60,285 nt of DNA from Streptomyces graminilatus. GTDB lineage: Bacteria; Actinomycetota; Actinomycetes; Streptomycetales; Streptomycetaceae. Shown in pieces: positions 51,857 through 60,278 of the stretch. A program made the position numbers and the translations under genes. The stretch is from contig NZ_LIQQ01000032.1 in assembly GCF_001418565.1 (NCBI RefSeq), positions 1 to 60,285 of the forward strand, read 5' to 3'. Positions within the stretch are counted from its first letter, which is position 1. Every line of letters begins with the position of its first letter. Under the pieces are notes generated by a model, which was not told the origin of the DNA, did no database searches, and saw nothing but the letters and a program-made list of their open reading frames with translations.

Positions 51857-53956
51857 TCACTTCTTCGCCGGGCCGTACGCCGTCATGAAACGGTCCCGGA
51901 ACTGGTCCATGCGCCACTTCGGGGCGTTGCCGGCGGGCTTGAGGCCGTCCGTCCAGCCCCAGTCGGCGACGCGGTCCAGCACCTTCGGGTCGTGGGCGAT
52001 GATCGTGACCGGCACGTCCCTGTTGGCGGTGCCCCCGGTGACCGTAGGGACGGGCTGGTGGTCGCCGAGGACGACGAGGACGGTCTTGTCGTCGCCGTAG
52101 CGCTGGACCCACTGGGTCACGCTGTCCAAGGAGTACTGGATGGCCTTGCGGTACTCGGTCCGCACGCGCTTGGCGCTCTTCCAGACCTCGGTGGGGTTCG
52201 TGCCCTCCTCCTTGATCTTGTTGAAGACCGTACCGTTCCCGAGGTCGTTCCAGTCGATCGTGTGGGCGATGGGGGACCAGGGGTTGTGGCTGGAGGCCAG
52301 GATGATCTCCGCCATGATCGGGTCGCGGTCCTTTTTCCCGTGCTCCAGTTTCTGGAAGGCCTCCAGGCTGAACTGGTCCGGCACCGGGGTCCAGCTGAAG
52401 TACGGGCCCTGGTAGCCGAGGTGCGTGGAGTCGTAGATGTGGTCGAGCCCGAAGTACTTGCCCTCGGGCCAGGACTTCCGGACGCCCGGGACGATGCCGA
52501 CCGTGCGCCAGGCACCGGTCTTCTGGAAATAGCTGGTGAGGGTGGCGCGGTCGCTGGTGGTCACGGTCCGGTACCGCTGCTGGTTCTTGATCCACAGACC
52601 GGACAGGAACGTCGTGTGGGCGAGCCAGCTCCCGGCGCCCGTCACGGGTGACGTGAGCCAGCCGCTGCGCGCCGCGAACCCGGCCGACTTCAGCCTGTCG
52701 TCGCCCGCCTTGAGCGTCGCGTCGATCTCCGGGGCCATCGCCGGATCGTCGATCGCCACCCGGCCGTAGCTCTCGATGAAGGTGAACAGCATGTCCTTGC
52801 CGCGAAGTCCGGTCAGCAGCCGGTCGGACGGGGTGCCGGCGAAGGCGTCGACGCGGAGCTGCTTCTGGAAGACCTCGGCGTCCCCGAGGCCTTCGCGGAC
52901 GTACTGCACACGGTTGGTGAGGTACTGGGTGTAACCCTTGGTCGCGATCGTCACACCGCCCGGCTGTACGCCCAAGGTGAAGCAGACGATCCACGCGGTG
53001 CCGAGGACCAGCGTGGTACGCACGGCCACGGGCCGGTGCCTGGCCATCAGGTCGGCCAGCCGCACCATGGCGAGCGCGCTCATCACGAGAACGGCGATCA
53101 GCAGGACGATCACGCCGATCACCACGAGCACCTCGCCCGGCCGGCCCAGGGAGTCCTTGAGGAAGTCCGCCGCGTCGTTCAGCAGCACCCAGTCGAAGAC
53201 CAGGTCGAACGGCCGGGCGAGGGTCTGGTAGAAGCCCATGTCGAGGCACTTCAGCACGGTGGACAGCCCGACGAACGCCCCCAGGACGAGGGCCGTGACC
53301 CGCCGTGCCCTCGACGGCAGTACGAGCAGCACGGCCGCGAGGAAGATCGCCTCGACGGGCAGCCGGAGGAACGAGTCGACGGCGATCCGGTCGAGGCGGT
53401 TGGGTATGAGGAGCACGCCGAACAGCAGCACACCGGCCAGGACGCTCGTGCCCACCCGCACGGCACGGGCGGCACGGGGGAAACGACGGCGCCAGCCGAA
53501 CCAGCCGGGGCGGACGGCAGCGGCGGCGCCGCCGCTCGGGCCGGGTTCGTCGGCGGACGTGGAGCCGGCGGACGTGGAGCCGGAGGCCGCCGCGTCGGTG
53601 GAGTCCTCGTCGGCGGAAGCCGCGCGGGGGACGACGGCCTCGTTGGGCGCTTTCTCGCCCTTCCCGCCCTTCCCGTCCTTCCCGTCCTCCGGGCCGTCGG
53701 CGGTCCGAGCCGATGCGGGGTGTGCGACCGGCTCGTCCGCCTCCGCGGTCGTTGTGGGCCCGTTCGCTTCGCCGGTCGCCCCGGCCGTTTCCTCGTCCGC
53801 AGGTTCTACGTCCGCAGGTTCTACGTCCGCCGGGGCGCCGGGGCCGGGGTCGTTCGGCGCGGGAGCGGTCGAGGCATCCTCGGCCGGGGTTCCGTCCGGT
53901 GAGGCCGAGGCCGCGTCCGTCTCCGGCAGTTGACGAGGGGGCGTGTGGTGCGACAC
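51857..53956 (-). CDS. Membrane sulfatase/LTA-synthase-like hydrolase-transferase
   Basis: 699 residues. A cytosolic Ala/Glu/Asp/Gly-rich low-complexity region of about 140 residues, partly made of 9-15 bp DNA repeats, precedes about five membrane helices (from AVRVGTSVLAGVLLFGVLL) and an extracytoplasmic alkaline-phosphatase-superfamily domain. FIESYGRVAIDDP and VVLGDHQPVP supply metal-ligand motifs; HTTFLSG is a candidate nucleophile region. Likely modifies or builds a phosphoglycerol or sulfated envelope polymer, but the substrate is unknown. GTG 53956 has GAAGGA seven bases upstream and is preferred to the frame start at 54061. Confidence 0.85.
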   Translation of the reverse strand: MSHHTPPRQLPETDAASASPDGTPAEDASTAPAPNDPGPGAPADVEPADVEPADEETAGATGEANGPTTTAEADEPVAHPASARTADGPEDGKDGKGGKGEKAPNEAVVPRAASADEDSTDAAASGSTSAGSTSADEPGPSGGAAAAVRPGWFGWRRRFPRAARAVRVGTSVLAGVLLFGVLLIPNRLDRIAVDSFLRLPVEAIFLAAVLLVLPSRARRVTALVLGAFVGLSTVLKCLDMGFYQTLARPFDLVFDWVLLNDAADFLKDSLGRPGEVLVVIGVIVLLIAVLVMSALAMVRLADLMARHRPVAVRTTLVLGTAWIVCFTLGVQPGGVTIATKGYTQYLTNRVQYVREGLGDAEVFQKQLRVDAFAGTPSDRLLTGLRGKDMLFTFIESYGRVAIDDPAMAPEIDATLKAGDDRLKSAGFAARSGWLTSPVTGAGSWLAHTTFLSGLWIKNQQRYRTVTTSDRATLTSYFQKTGAWRTVGIVPGVRKSWPEGKYFGLDHIYDSTHLGYQGPYFSWTPVPDQFSLEAFQKLEHGKKDRDPIMAEIILASSHNPWSPIAHTIDWNDLGNGTVFNKIKEEGTNPTEVWKSAKRVRTEYRKAIQYSLDSVTQWVQRYGDDKTVLVVLGDHQPVPTVTGGTANRDVPVTIIAHDPKVLDRVADWGWTDGLKPAGNAPKWRMDQFRDRFMTAYGPAKK

Positions 53957-54127
53957 CCGAGGGTCCTTCCGTGCGAAGACGCTGATGGCACGGCAGACCG
54001 GGCCCGCAGGGCAGGGCCGCCAACCTGGCGTACGGCCCTGCGTCATCCTCTGTTCAAACACCCGTCGACCGCGCGCACAGAGTACGCCCGCTGCCCCCGG
54101 CCCCGCCCACCGGCGACCGACCCCTGC

Positions 54128-55747
54128 CTAGCGGTCCGCCCCGGCCGCCACTTGCTGGGCCCACCGGTAGTCCGCCTTGCCGCTGGGCGACCGCTGTATC
54201 GTCTCGGCGATCACCAGTTGGCGAGGGATCTTGTAACCGGCCAGACGGGTACGGCAGTGGGACTGGACGTCCTCCAGCGAGGGCCGTGGCGCCCCCTTCC
54301 GCAACTCCACCACCGCCGCCACATGGTTGCCCCACCGCGCGTCCGGAACACCGGCCACGAGCACGTCGTACACGTCCGGATGGGACTTGAGCGCCTGCTC
54401 GACCTCCTCCGGATACACCTTCTCCCCACCCGTGTTGATGCACTGCGAACCCCGGCCGAGGACGGTGACGACACCTTCCTCGTCGACCGTCGCCATGTCA
54501 CCGAGCAGCGCCCACCGCTCGCCGTCCTTCTCGAAGAAGGTCTCCGCCGTCTTCCGCGGGTCGTTGTAGTAGCCGAGCGGTACGTGTCCGCACTGGGCGA
54601 TCCTGCCCACCTCACCCGGCGCCACCGGCTCGTGGGTCGCCGGATCCACCACCTGTGTGCGGGAGTTGACGCGGATACGGAAGCCGCGCTCGGGGCCCGA
54701 GTCCTCGGTCGCCGTACCGTTGAAGCCGGACTCCGACGACCCGAAGTTGTTCAGCAGCATGACGTTGGGGACCAGGGCCTGGAACTCGGCGCGCACCGTG
54801 TCCGACATGATCGCGCCGGAGGACGAGACACTGAACAGGGCTGAGCAGTCCGTGTCCTTCATGGGCCCGTTGAGGGCGTCGATCAGCGGACGCAGCATCG
54901 CGTCGCCCACCAGGGACACACTGGTGACCTTCTCCCGCTCGATCGTGCGCAGCACGTCCTCCGGGGTGAACTTGCGGTGGATCACCACGCGTTGGCCGAA
55001 GTTGAAGCCGATGAAGGCGGTCAGGGTCGAGGTGCCGTGCATCAGCGGGGGAGTGGGGAAGAAGGTGATCCCCTCACCGCCGGCCGCGACCCGCTCGGCC
55101 AGCTCCTGCGGGGACTTGACCGGCTCCCCGGTCGGCGCACCGCCACCGAGCCCCGAGAAGAACAGGTCCTCCTGACGCCACATCACCCCCTTGGGCATAC
55201 CGGTGGTCCCGCCGGTGTAGATGATGAACTGGTCATCGCCCGAGCGGGCCGGGAAACCCCGCTCCGCGGACCCGGCCACCTCGGCCTCGGTGAAAGGCAC
55301 CGCATCCAACTCGGTTGACCCGGGAGCGGGTTCGCCCACCCGGATCAGATGCCGCAAGGCGGTCGCCCGTGGCCGTGCCGCCGCCACCCGATCCGTGAAC
55401 TCCGCGTCGAACACCAGGGCGGCGAGATCGGCGTCCCGGTAGAGGTACACCAACTCCTCTTCCACATAACGGTAGTTGACGTTGACCGGCACGATTCGCG
55501 CCTTCAGGCACCCCAACACGGTCTGGAGATACTCGACCCCGTTGTAGAGATGCAGCCCCAGATGCTCGCCGGGGCGTATCCCGCTGTCGACCAGATGATG
55601 GGCGATCCGGTTGGCGGCGGCGTCCAACTCCGCGTAGGTCAGGCGGCGTTCCGCGCCGGTACCGGGGTGATCGAGGTACACCAGTGCCGCACGATCCGGC
55701 ACCGCGTCCACGACCGACTCGAACAGGTCGGCAAGGTTGTACTCCAC
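54128..55747 (-). CDS. Acyl-CoA synthetase (FadD-like)
   Basis: 539 residues, ANL superfamily with YTGGTTGMPKGVMW, FGSSESGFNG, LGDMATVDEEGVVTVLGRGSQCINTGGEKVYPEEVE and a C-terminal SPSGKADYRW lysine. This motif set resembles the FadD enzymes of steroid and fatty-acid breakdown in actinobacteria. GTG start with CAGGAGGAG upstream. Divergent from the crotonase operon; both face the AATCTGAC-type element at 55841, so they are probably co-regulated. Confidence 0.92.
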   Translation of the reverse strand: MEYNLADLFESVVDAVPDRAALVYLDHPGTGAERRLTYAELDAAANRIAHHLVDSGIRPGEHLGLHLYNGVEYLQTVLGCLKARIVPVNVNYRYVEEELVYLYRDADLAALVFDAEFTDRVAAARPRATALRHLIRVGEPAPGSTELDAVPFTEAEVAGSAERGFPARSGDDQFIIYTGGTTGMPKGVMWRQEDLFFSGLGGGAPTGEPVKSPQELAERVAAGGEGITFFPTPPLMHGTSTLTAFIGFNFGQRVVIHRKFTPEDVLRTIEREKVTSVSLVGDAMLRPLIDALNGPMKDTDCSALFSVSSSGAIMSDTVRAEFQALVPNVMLLNNFGSSESGFNGTATEDSGPERGFRIRVNSRTQVVDPATHEPVAPGEVGRIAQCGHVPLGYYNDPRKTAETFFEKDGERWALLGDMATVDEEGVVTVLGRGSQCINTGGEKVYPEEVEQALKSHPDVYDVLVAGVPDARWGNHVAAVVELRKGAPRPSLEDVQSHCRTRLAGYKIPRQLVIAETIQRSPSGKADYRWAQQVAAGADR

Positions 55748-55840
55748 CGCTCCTCCTGACCCCGGGCATCCCTGGCGGTTGTCGGCTCGCCGGTCATCAG
55801 AGCAAAGGGCGCGGCAACTGTGAAGGGGCGGCGCCGAAGA

Positions 55841-55862
55841 AATCTGACTACCTGTCAGAAAA
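55841..55862. promoter_or_regulatory. Operator-like inverted repeat in a divergent promoter
   Basis: AATCTGAC-N6-TCAGAAAA, containing CTGAC-TACCT-GTCAG, a perfect 5-bp inverted repeat. It lies between the FadD-like gene (minus) and the crotonase operon (plus). Same arms and spacing as 42676-42697. Confidence 0.68.
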
Positions 55863-55944
55863 CCCTTGAAGTGCTTCCTCCGCTACTGCAACCTGTTCTC
55901 GTTCTTCACCTGTTCTCGTTCTTTCATCAGAGGGGAGATGGGCG

Positions 55945-56748
55945 ATGGGTGGGACCGAACACCTCACCGTGCGGCGCGAGAACGCCACGCTGGTCCTCAC
56001 GCTCAACCGGCCGGAAGCCAGGAACGCGCTCTCGCTGCCGATGCTCGTCGGGCTGTACGACGGCTGGGTCGAGGCCGACGCGGACGACTCCGTCCGCTCC
56101 GTCGTGCTCACCGGAGCGGGGGGTGCCTTCTGCGCCGGGATGGACCTGAAAGCCCTGGCCGGAAACGGTGGTCAGGAGGGGGAGCAGTACCGCCACCGCC
56201 TCAAGGCCGACCCGGACCTGCACTGGAAGGCGATGCTGCGCCACCACCGCCCCCGCAAACCGGTCATCGCCGCGGTCGAGGGGTACTGCGTCGCCGGCGG
56301 CACCGAGATCATCCAGGGCACCGACATCCGGGTCGCGGGCGAGTCGGCGACCTTCGGACTCTTCGAGGTCAAACGCGGCCTCTTCCCGATCGGTGGCTCC
56401 ACGGTCCGCCTCCAACGGCAGATCCCCCGCACCCACGCCCTGGAGATGCTGCTCACCGGACGCCCGTACAGCGCCCAGGAGGCCGCCGCGATCGGGCTGA
56501 TCGGACACGTCGTGCCCGACGGAACCGCCCTGGACAAGGCCCTGGAGATCGCCGAACGGATCAACGCGTGCGGCCCGCTCGCCGTCGAGGCGGTCAAGGC
56601 CTCCGTCTACGAGACCGCCGAACTGACGGAGACCGAGGGTCTCGCCGCCGAACTCAAGCGCGGCTGGCCCATCTTCGACACCGCCGACGCCAAGGAAGGC
56701 ACCCGAGCCTTCGCCGAAAAGCGCCCGCCCGTCTATCGGCGGGCCTGA
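55945..56748 (+). CDS. Enoyl-CoA hydratase/isomerase (crotonase family)
   Basis: 267 residues. Oxyanion-hole segments GAFCAGMDLKAL and CVAGGTEIIQGTDI; further crotonase motifs FGLFEVKRGLFPIGGS and GRPYSAQEAAAIGLIGHVV. Acts on an enoyl-CoA in a beta-oxidation-like route. Leader has gaggggaga before the ATG. First gene of an operon with the DUF35 and two thiolase-fold genes (21-nt gap, then overlaps), which together look like a side-chain shortening pathway. Confidence 0.92.
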   Translation: MGGTEHLTVRRENATLVLTLNRPEARNALSLPMLVGLYDGWVEADADDSVRSVVLTGAGGAFCAGMDLKALAGNGGQEGEQYRHRLKADPDLHWKAMLRHHRPRKPVIAAVEGYCVAGGTEIIQGTDIRVAGESATFGLFEVKRGLFPIGGSTVRLQRQIPRTHALEMLLTGRPYSAQEAAAIGLIGHVVPDGTALDKALEIAERINACGPLAVEAVKASVYETAELTETEGLAAELKRGWPIFDTADAKEGTRAFAEKRPPVYRRA

Positions 56749-56769
56749 CCCGCGAAGGAGCACACCCGG

Positions 56770-57741
56770 ATGACCACCGAAGTCCTCAAAGCGCCCCTGG
56801 TCGTCGAATTCCCCTTCACCCGCTCCCTGGGCCCCGTCCAGAGCGCCTTCCTGACCGGCCTGCGCGAACAGGTCGTCCTCGGTGTCCGCACCGCCGACGG
56901 CCGCACCCTCGTCCCGCCCGTCGAGTACGACCCGGTGACCGCCGACGAGATACGCGACCTGGTCGAGGTGGCCCCCACCGGCACCGTCACCACCTGGGCC
57001 TGGAACCACGCCCCGCGCCGGGGCCAGCCCCTCGACACACCCTTCGCCTGGGTCCTGGTCCGCCTCGACGGCGCCGACACGGCCCTCCTCCACGCCCTCG
57101 ACGCACCCGGCCCCGACGCCGTCCACACCGGCATGCGCGTCCGGATCCGCTGGGCGGCGGAACGCTCCGGCGCGATCACGGACATCGCCTGCTTCGAGCG
57201 GTACGACGGCGACGGCGACGGCGATGGAGATGGAGATGGCGGCCATGAAGTGGCCGACCACGATGGGCAGTTCGAGTCCATGGTGACCGGCATCGTCGCC
57301 CAGGCCCGCCTCGACTACTCCTACTCGCCCGGCCGCGCCCAGACCGCCTACATCAACGCCCTCGCCGAGCGGCGGATCGTCGGCGAACGCTGCCCGTCCT
57401 GCCGGAAGGTGTACGTCCCGCCCAGGGGCGCCTGCCCCACCTGCGGTGTCGGCACCGCCGAGCAGGTCCAGGTGGGCCCGGGGGGCACGGTCACCACGTA
57501 CTGCATCGTCAACATCAAGGCGCGCAACCTCGACATCGAAGTGCCCTACGTCTACGCCCACATCGCCCTCGACGGCGCAGACCTCGCCCTGCACGGCCGG
57601 ATCGGCGGCATCCCCTACGACCAGGTGCGCATGGGCCTGCGGGTGGAACCGGTGTGGACGGAAGGGGGCCGCTACCCCGACCACTACCGGCCCACCGGCG
57701 AGCCCGACGCGGACTACGAGACGTACAAGGAGCTGCTGTGA
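56770..57741 (+). CDS. Tandem DUF35 (OB-fold/zinc ribbon) protein
   Basis: 323 residues, two DUF35 modules. The C-terminal module (about 185-323) keeps the rubredoxin-like zinc ribbon in RCPSCRKVYVPPRGACPTCG, followed by the OB-fold (TVTTYCIVNI). The N-terminal module (about 25-150) has the OB-fold (TGTVTTWAWNHAP) but no cysteines where the ribbon should be. A 6-bp repeat encodes a GDGDGDG linker at about 150-160. DUF35 proteins assemble with thiolase-fold Ltp enzymes in steroid side-chain degradation; two modules here face two thiolase-fold genes. Stop overlaps the next GTG (GTGA). Confidence 0.88.
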   Translation: MTTEVLKAPLVVEFPFTRSLGPVQSAFLTGLREQVVLGVRTADGRTLVPPVEYDPVTADEIRDLVEVAPTGTVTTWAWNHAPRRGQPLDTPFAWVLVRLDGADTALLHALDAPGPDAVHTGMRVRIRWAAERSGAITDIACFERYDGDGDGDGDGDGGHEVADHDGQFESMVTGIVAQARLDYSYSPGRAQTAYINALAERRIVGERCPSCRKVYVPPRGACPTCGVGTAEQVQVGPGGTVTTYCIVNIKARNLDIEVPYVYAHIALDGADLALHGRIGGIPYDQVRMGLRVEPVWTEGGRYPDHYRPTGEPDADYETYKELL

Positions 57742-58796
57742 CACGGGAGATAGCCGTCGTCGCCTTCGCGCAGACCGATCACCGGCGCACCAGCGAGGAA
57801 CTCTCCGAGGTCGAGATGCTCATGCCGGTACTCCACGAGGTGCTCGACCGCACCGGGCTGAAGACCAGCGACATCGGCTTCACCTGCTCCGGCTCCTCCG
57901 ACTACCTCGCCGGCCGCGCCTTCTCCTTCACCCTGGCGCTCGACGGGGTGGGCGCCTGGCCGCCGATCTCCGAGTCGCACGTCGAGATGGACGGGGCCTG
58001 GGCGCTGTACGAGGCCTGGACCAAGCTGCTGACGGGTGACACCGACACGGCGCTCGTCTACTCGTACGGCAAGTCCTCACCGGGCTCGGTGCGTGACGTG
58101 CTGACCCGGCAGCTCGACCCCTACTACGTGGCCCCCTTGTGGCCGGACTCCGTGGCGCTCGCCGCGCTCCAGGCGCGGGCGCTCATCGACGAGGGCTACA
58201 CCGACGAGCCGGCACTGGCCGCTGTTGCCGCCCGGAGTCGTACGGACGCCCGGACCAACTCCCATGCCCAGCTACGGGGTTCGGTGCCGCACGGGGAGTA
58301 CGTCGTACAACCGCTGCGTATCGGGGACTGTCCGCCGGTCGGTGACGGGGCCGCCGCCGTGATCCTCGCGGCCGGTGACCGGGCCCGGGAACTGTGCGAG
58401 CGGCCCGCCTGGATACGGGGCATCGACCACCGCATCGAGGCCCACTCGCTCGGCGTCCGCGAACTGACCGACTCACCGTCGACACGGCTCGCCGCCGAGA
58501 AGGCCGGCGCCTTCGAACGGCCCGTGGACACCGCCGAGTTGCACGCGCCGTTCACCTCGCAGGAAGTCGTCCTCAGGAAGGCGCTCCGGCTGGGTGACGA
58601 CGTCCTGGTGAACCCCTCCGGGGGTGCCCTGGCCGCCAACCCGATCATGGCCGCCGGGCTGATCCGCATCGGCGAGGCCGCCGCCCGTATCCACCGGGGC
58701 GAGTCCGACCGGGCCCTCGCCCACGCCACCTCCGGGCCCTGTCTCCAGCAGAACCTGGTCGCCGTACTCGAAGGGGAGCCCCGTCATGCCCAGTGA
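57738..58796 (+). CDS. Thiolase-fold lipid-transfer protein / aldolase-like (first of two)
   Basis: 352 residues with the thiolase fold: VDTAELHAPFTSQEVV and NPSGGALAANPIMAAGLIRI are C-terminal thiolase signatures. At the place of the nucleophilic Cys loop, the sequence reads ISESHVEMDGAWALYEAW, with no cysteine. This matches the Ltp branch, where some members are retro-aldolases that act with a DUF35 partner rather than Claisen thiolases. GTG 57738 overlaps the DUF35 gene stop, supporting a complex. Substrate unknown. Confidence 0.86.
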   Translation: MTREIAVVAFAQTDHRRTSEELSEVEMLMPVLHEVLDRTGLKTSDIGFTCSGSSDYLAGRAFSFTLALDGVGAWPPISESHVEMDGAWALYEAWTKLLTGDTDTALVYSYGKSSPGSVRDVLTRQLDPYYVAPLWPDSVALAALQARALIDEGYTDEPALAAVAARSRTDARTNSHAQLRGSVPHGEYVVQPLRIGDCPPVGDGAAAVILAAGDRARELCERPAWIRGIDHRIEAHSLGVRELTDSPSTRLAAEKAGAFERPVDTAELHAPFTSQEVVLRKALRLGDDVLVNPSGGALAANPIMAAGLIRIGEAAARIHRGESDRALAHATSGPCLQQNLVAVLEGEPRHAQ

Positions 58797-59952
58797 ACCC
58801 GTGGCGGTCGTCGGGATCGGCCAGACCAAGCATGTGGCTGCCCGCCGGGACGTGTCCATGGCCGGCCTGGTGCGGGAAGCAGCCCAACGGGCCCTGCTCG
58901 ACGCCGAGTTGACGTGGGCCGACATCGACGCCGTCGTCATCGGCAAGGCGCCCGACTTCTTCGAGGGCGTCATGATGCCCGAGCTGTATCTCGCCGACGC
59001 ACTCGGCGCGGTCGGCAAACCGATGCTGCGCGTGCACACGGCGGGCTCGGTCGGCGGGTCCACGGCCCTGGTCGCCACGAACCTCGTCAGGTCGCGCGTC
59101 CACGCCACCGTCCTCACCCTCGCCTACGAGAAACAGTCCGAGTCGAACGCCATGTGGGGTCTCTCCCTGCCGATCCCCTTCCAGCAGCCGCTGCTGGCCG
59201 GCGCCGGCGGCTTCTTCGCCCCGCACGTGCGCGCGTACATGCGGCGCAGCGGCGCCCCCGACACGGTCGGCTCGCTGGTCGCGTACAAGGACCGGCGCAA
59301 CGCGCTTCTGAACCCGTACGCGCATCTGCACGAGCACGACATCACCCTGGAGAAGGTCCAGGCCTCGCCCATGCTGTGGGACCCGATCCGCTACTCCGAA
59401 ACCTGCCCCTCCTCGGACGGCGCCGTCGCGATGGTCCTCACCGACCGCGCCGGAGCCGCCCGCTCCCCACGCCCGCCCGCCTGGCTGCACGGCGGCGCGA
59501 TGCGCAGCGAACCCACGCTCTTCGCGGGCAAGGACGCCGTGTCGCCGAAGGCGGGCCAGGACTGCGCGGCCGACGTGTACCGGCAGGCCGGGATCGCCGA
59601 CCCGCGCCGGGACATCGACGCCGTCGAGATGTACGTACCGTTCTCCTGGTACGAGCCCATGTGGCTGGAGAACCTCGGCTTCGCCGCCGAGGGCGAGGGC
59701 TGGAAACTCACCGAGGCCGGGGTCACCGAGCTGGACGGGGACCTGCCCGTCAACATGTCGGGCGGTGTCCTGTCGACCAATCCGATCGGCGCCTCCGGCA
59801 TGATCCGCTTTGCGGAAGCAGCGCTCCAGGTGCGCGGGCTGGCCGGAGAACACCAGGTGGACGGGGCCCGCCGGGTCCTCGGGCACGCCTACGGCGGTGG
59901 CTCCCAGTTCTTTTCCATGTGGCTCGTCGGCAGCGAACCGCCCACCTCCTGA
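58786..59952 (+). CDS. Thiolase-fold lipid-transfer protein / aldolase-like (second of two)
   Basis: 388 residues. VAVVGIGQTKHVAARRDVSMAGL opens the fold and NMSGGVLSTNPIGASGMIRFAEAALQ is the C-terminal signature with the GGxxxxNPxGASG loop. The nucleophile loop reads VHTAGSVGGSTAL, without cysteine, while HAYGGGSQFF replaces the usual C-terminal CxG motif. Like its partner it should not be a classical thiolase; retro-aldol or acyl-carrier roles in a complex with the DUF35 protein are more likely. Overlaps the upstream gene by 11 nt. Confidence 0.88.
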   Translation: MPSEPVAVVGIGQTKHVAARRDVSMAGLVREAAQRALLDAELTWADIDAVVIGKAPDFFEGVMMPELYLADALGAVGKPMLRVHTAGSVGGSTALVATNLVRSRVHATVLTLAYEKQSESNAMWGLSLPIPFQQPLLAGAGGFFAPHVRAYMRRSGAPDTVGSLVAYKDRRNALLNPYAHLHEHDITLEKVQASPMLWDPIRYSETCPSSDGAVAMVLTDRAGAARSPRPPAWLHGGAMRSEPTLFAGKDAVSPKAGQDCAADVYRQAGIADPRRDIDAVEMYVPFSWYEPMWLENLGFAAEGEGWKLTEAGVTELDGDLPVNMSGGVLSTNPIGASGMIRFAEAALQVRGLAGEHQVDGARRVLGHAYGGGSQFFSMWLVGSEPPTS

Positions 59953-60035
59953 AGCGTCCCCCTCACGTGGCCTGTCGGCGGCAGGAACCGATGGCTAGGC
60001 TGGCGGCGGACGACGTAACCGGGAGGAGCACGGAC

Positions 60036-60278
60036 GTGGCCGAGAGCACGATCCAGGAGCACCCGCTCGCGGGCTGGGACAAGCCGGAGCTGGATCTCAG
60101 CAACGCCGACTGGCAGTCCAGCAGCAGTGGGCGCGGGGATGTCCAGATCGCCTTTGTCGAGGGGTTCATCGCGATGCGCAACAGTGGCCGCCCGCACAGC
60201 CCTTCCCTGATTTTCACGCCCGCGGAGTGGGGCGCGTTCGTGTCGGGGGCCCGGGAGGGGGAGTTCGACCTGACGTGA
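60036..60278 (+). CDS. DUF397 domain protein
   Basis: 80 residues, complete. The DUF397 pattern is visible: WQSSSSGRGDVQIAFVEGFIAMRNS, then SPSLIFTPAEWGAFVSGAREGEFD. Such small proteins usually pair with a helix-turn-helix regulator next to them in Streptomyces; none is in the window, although it could lie beyond the right edge. GTG 60036 follows GGGAGGAG by seven bases, which decides this start over longer frames. Confidence 0.88.
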   Translation: MAESTIQEHPLAGWDKPELDLSNADWQSSSSGRGDVQIAFVEGFIAMRNSGRPHSPSLIFTPAEWGAFVSGAREGEFDLT

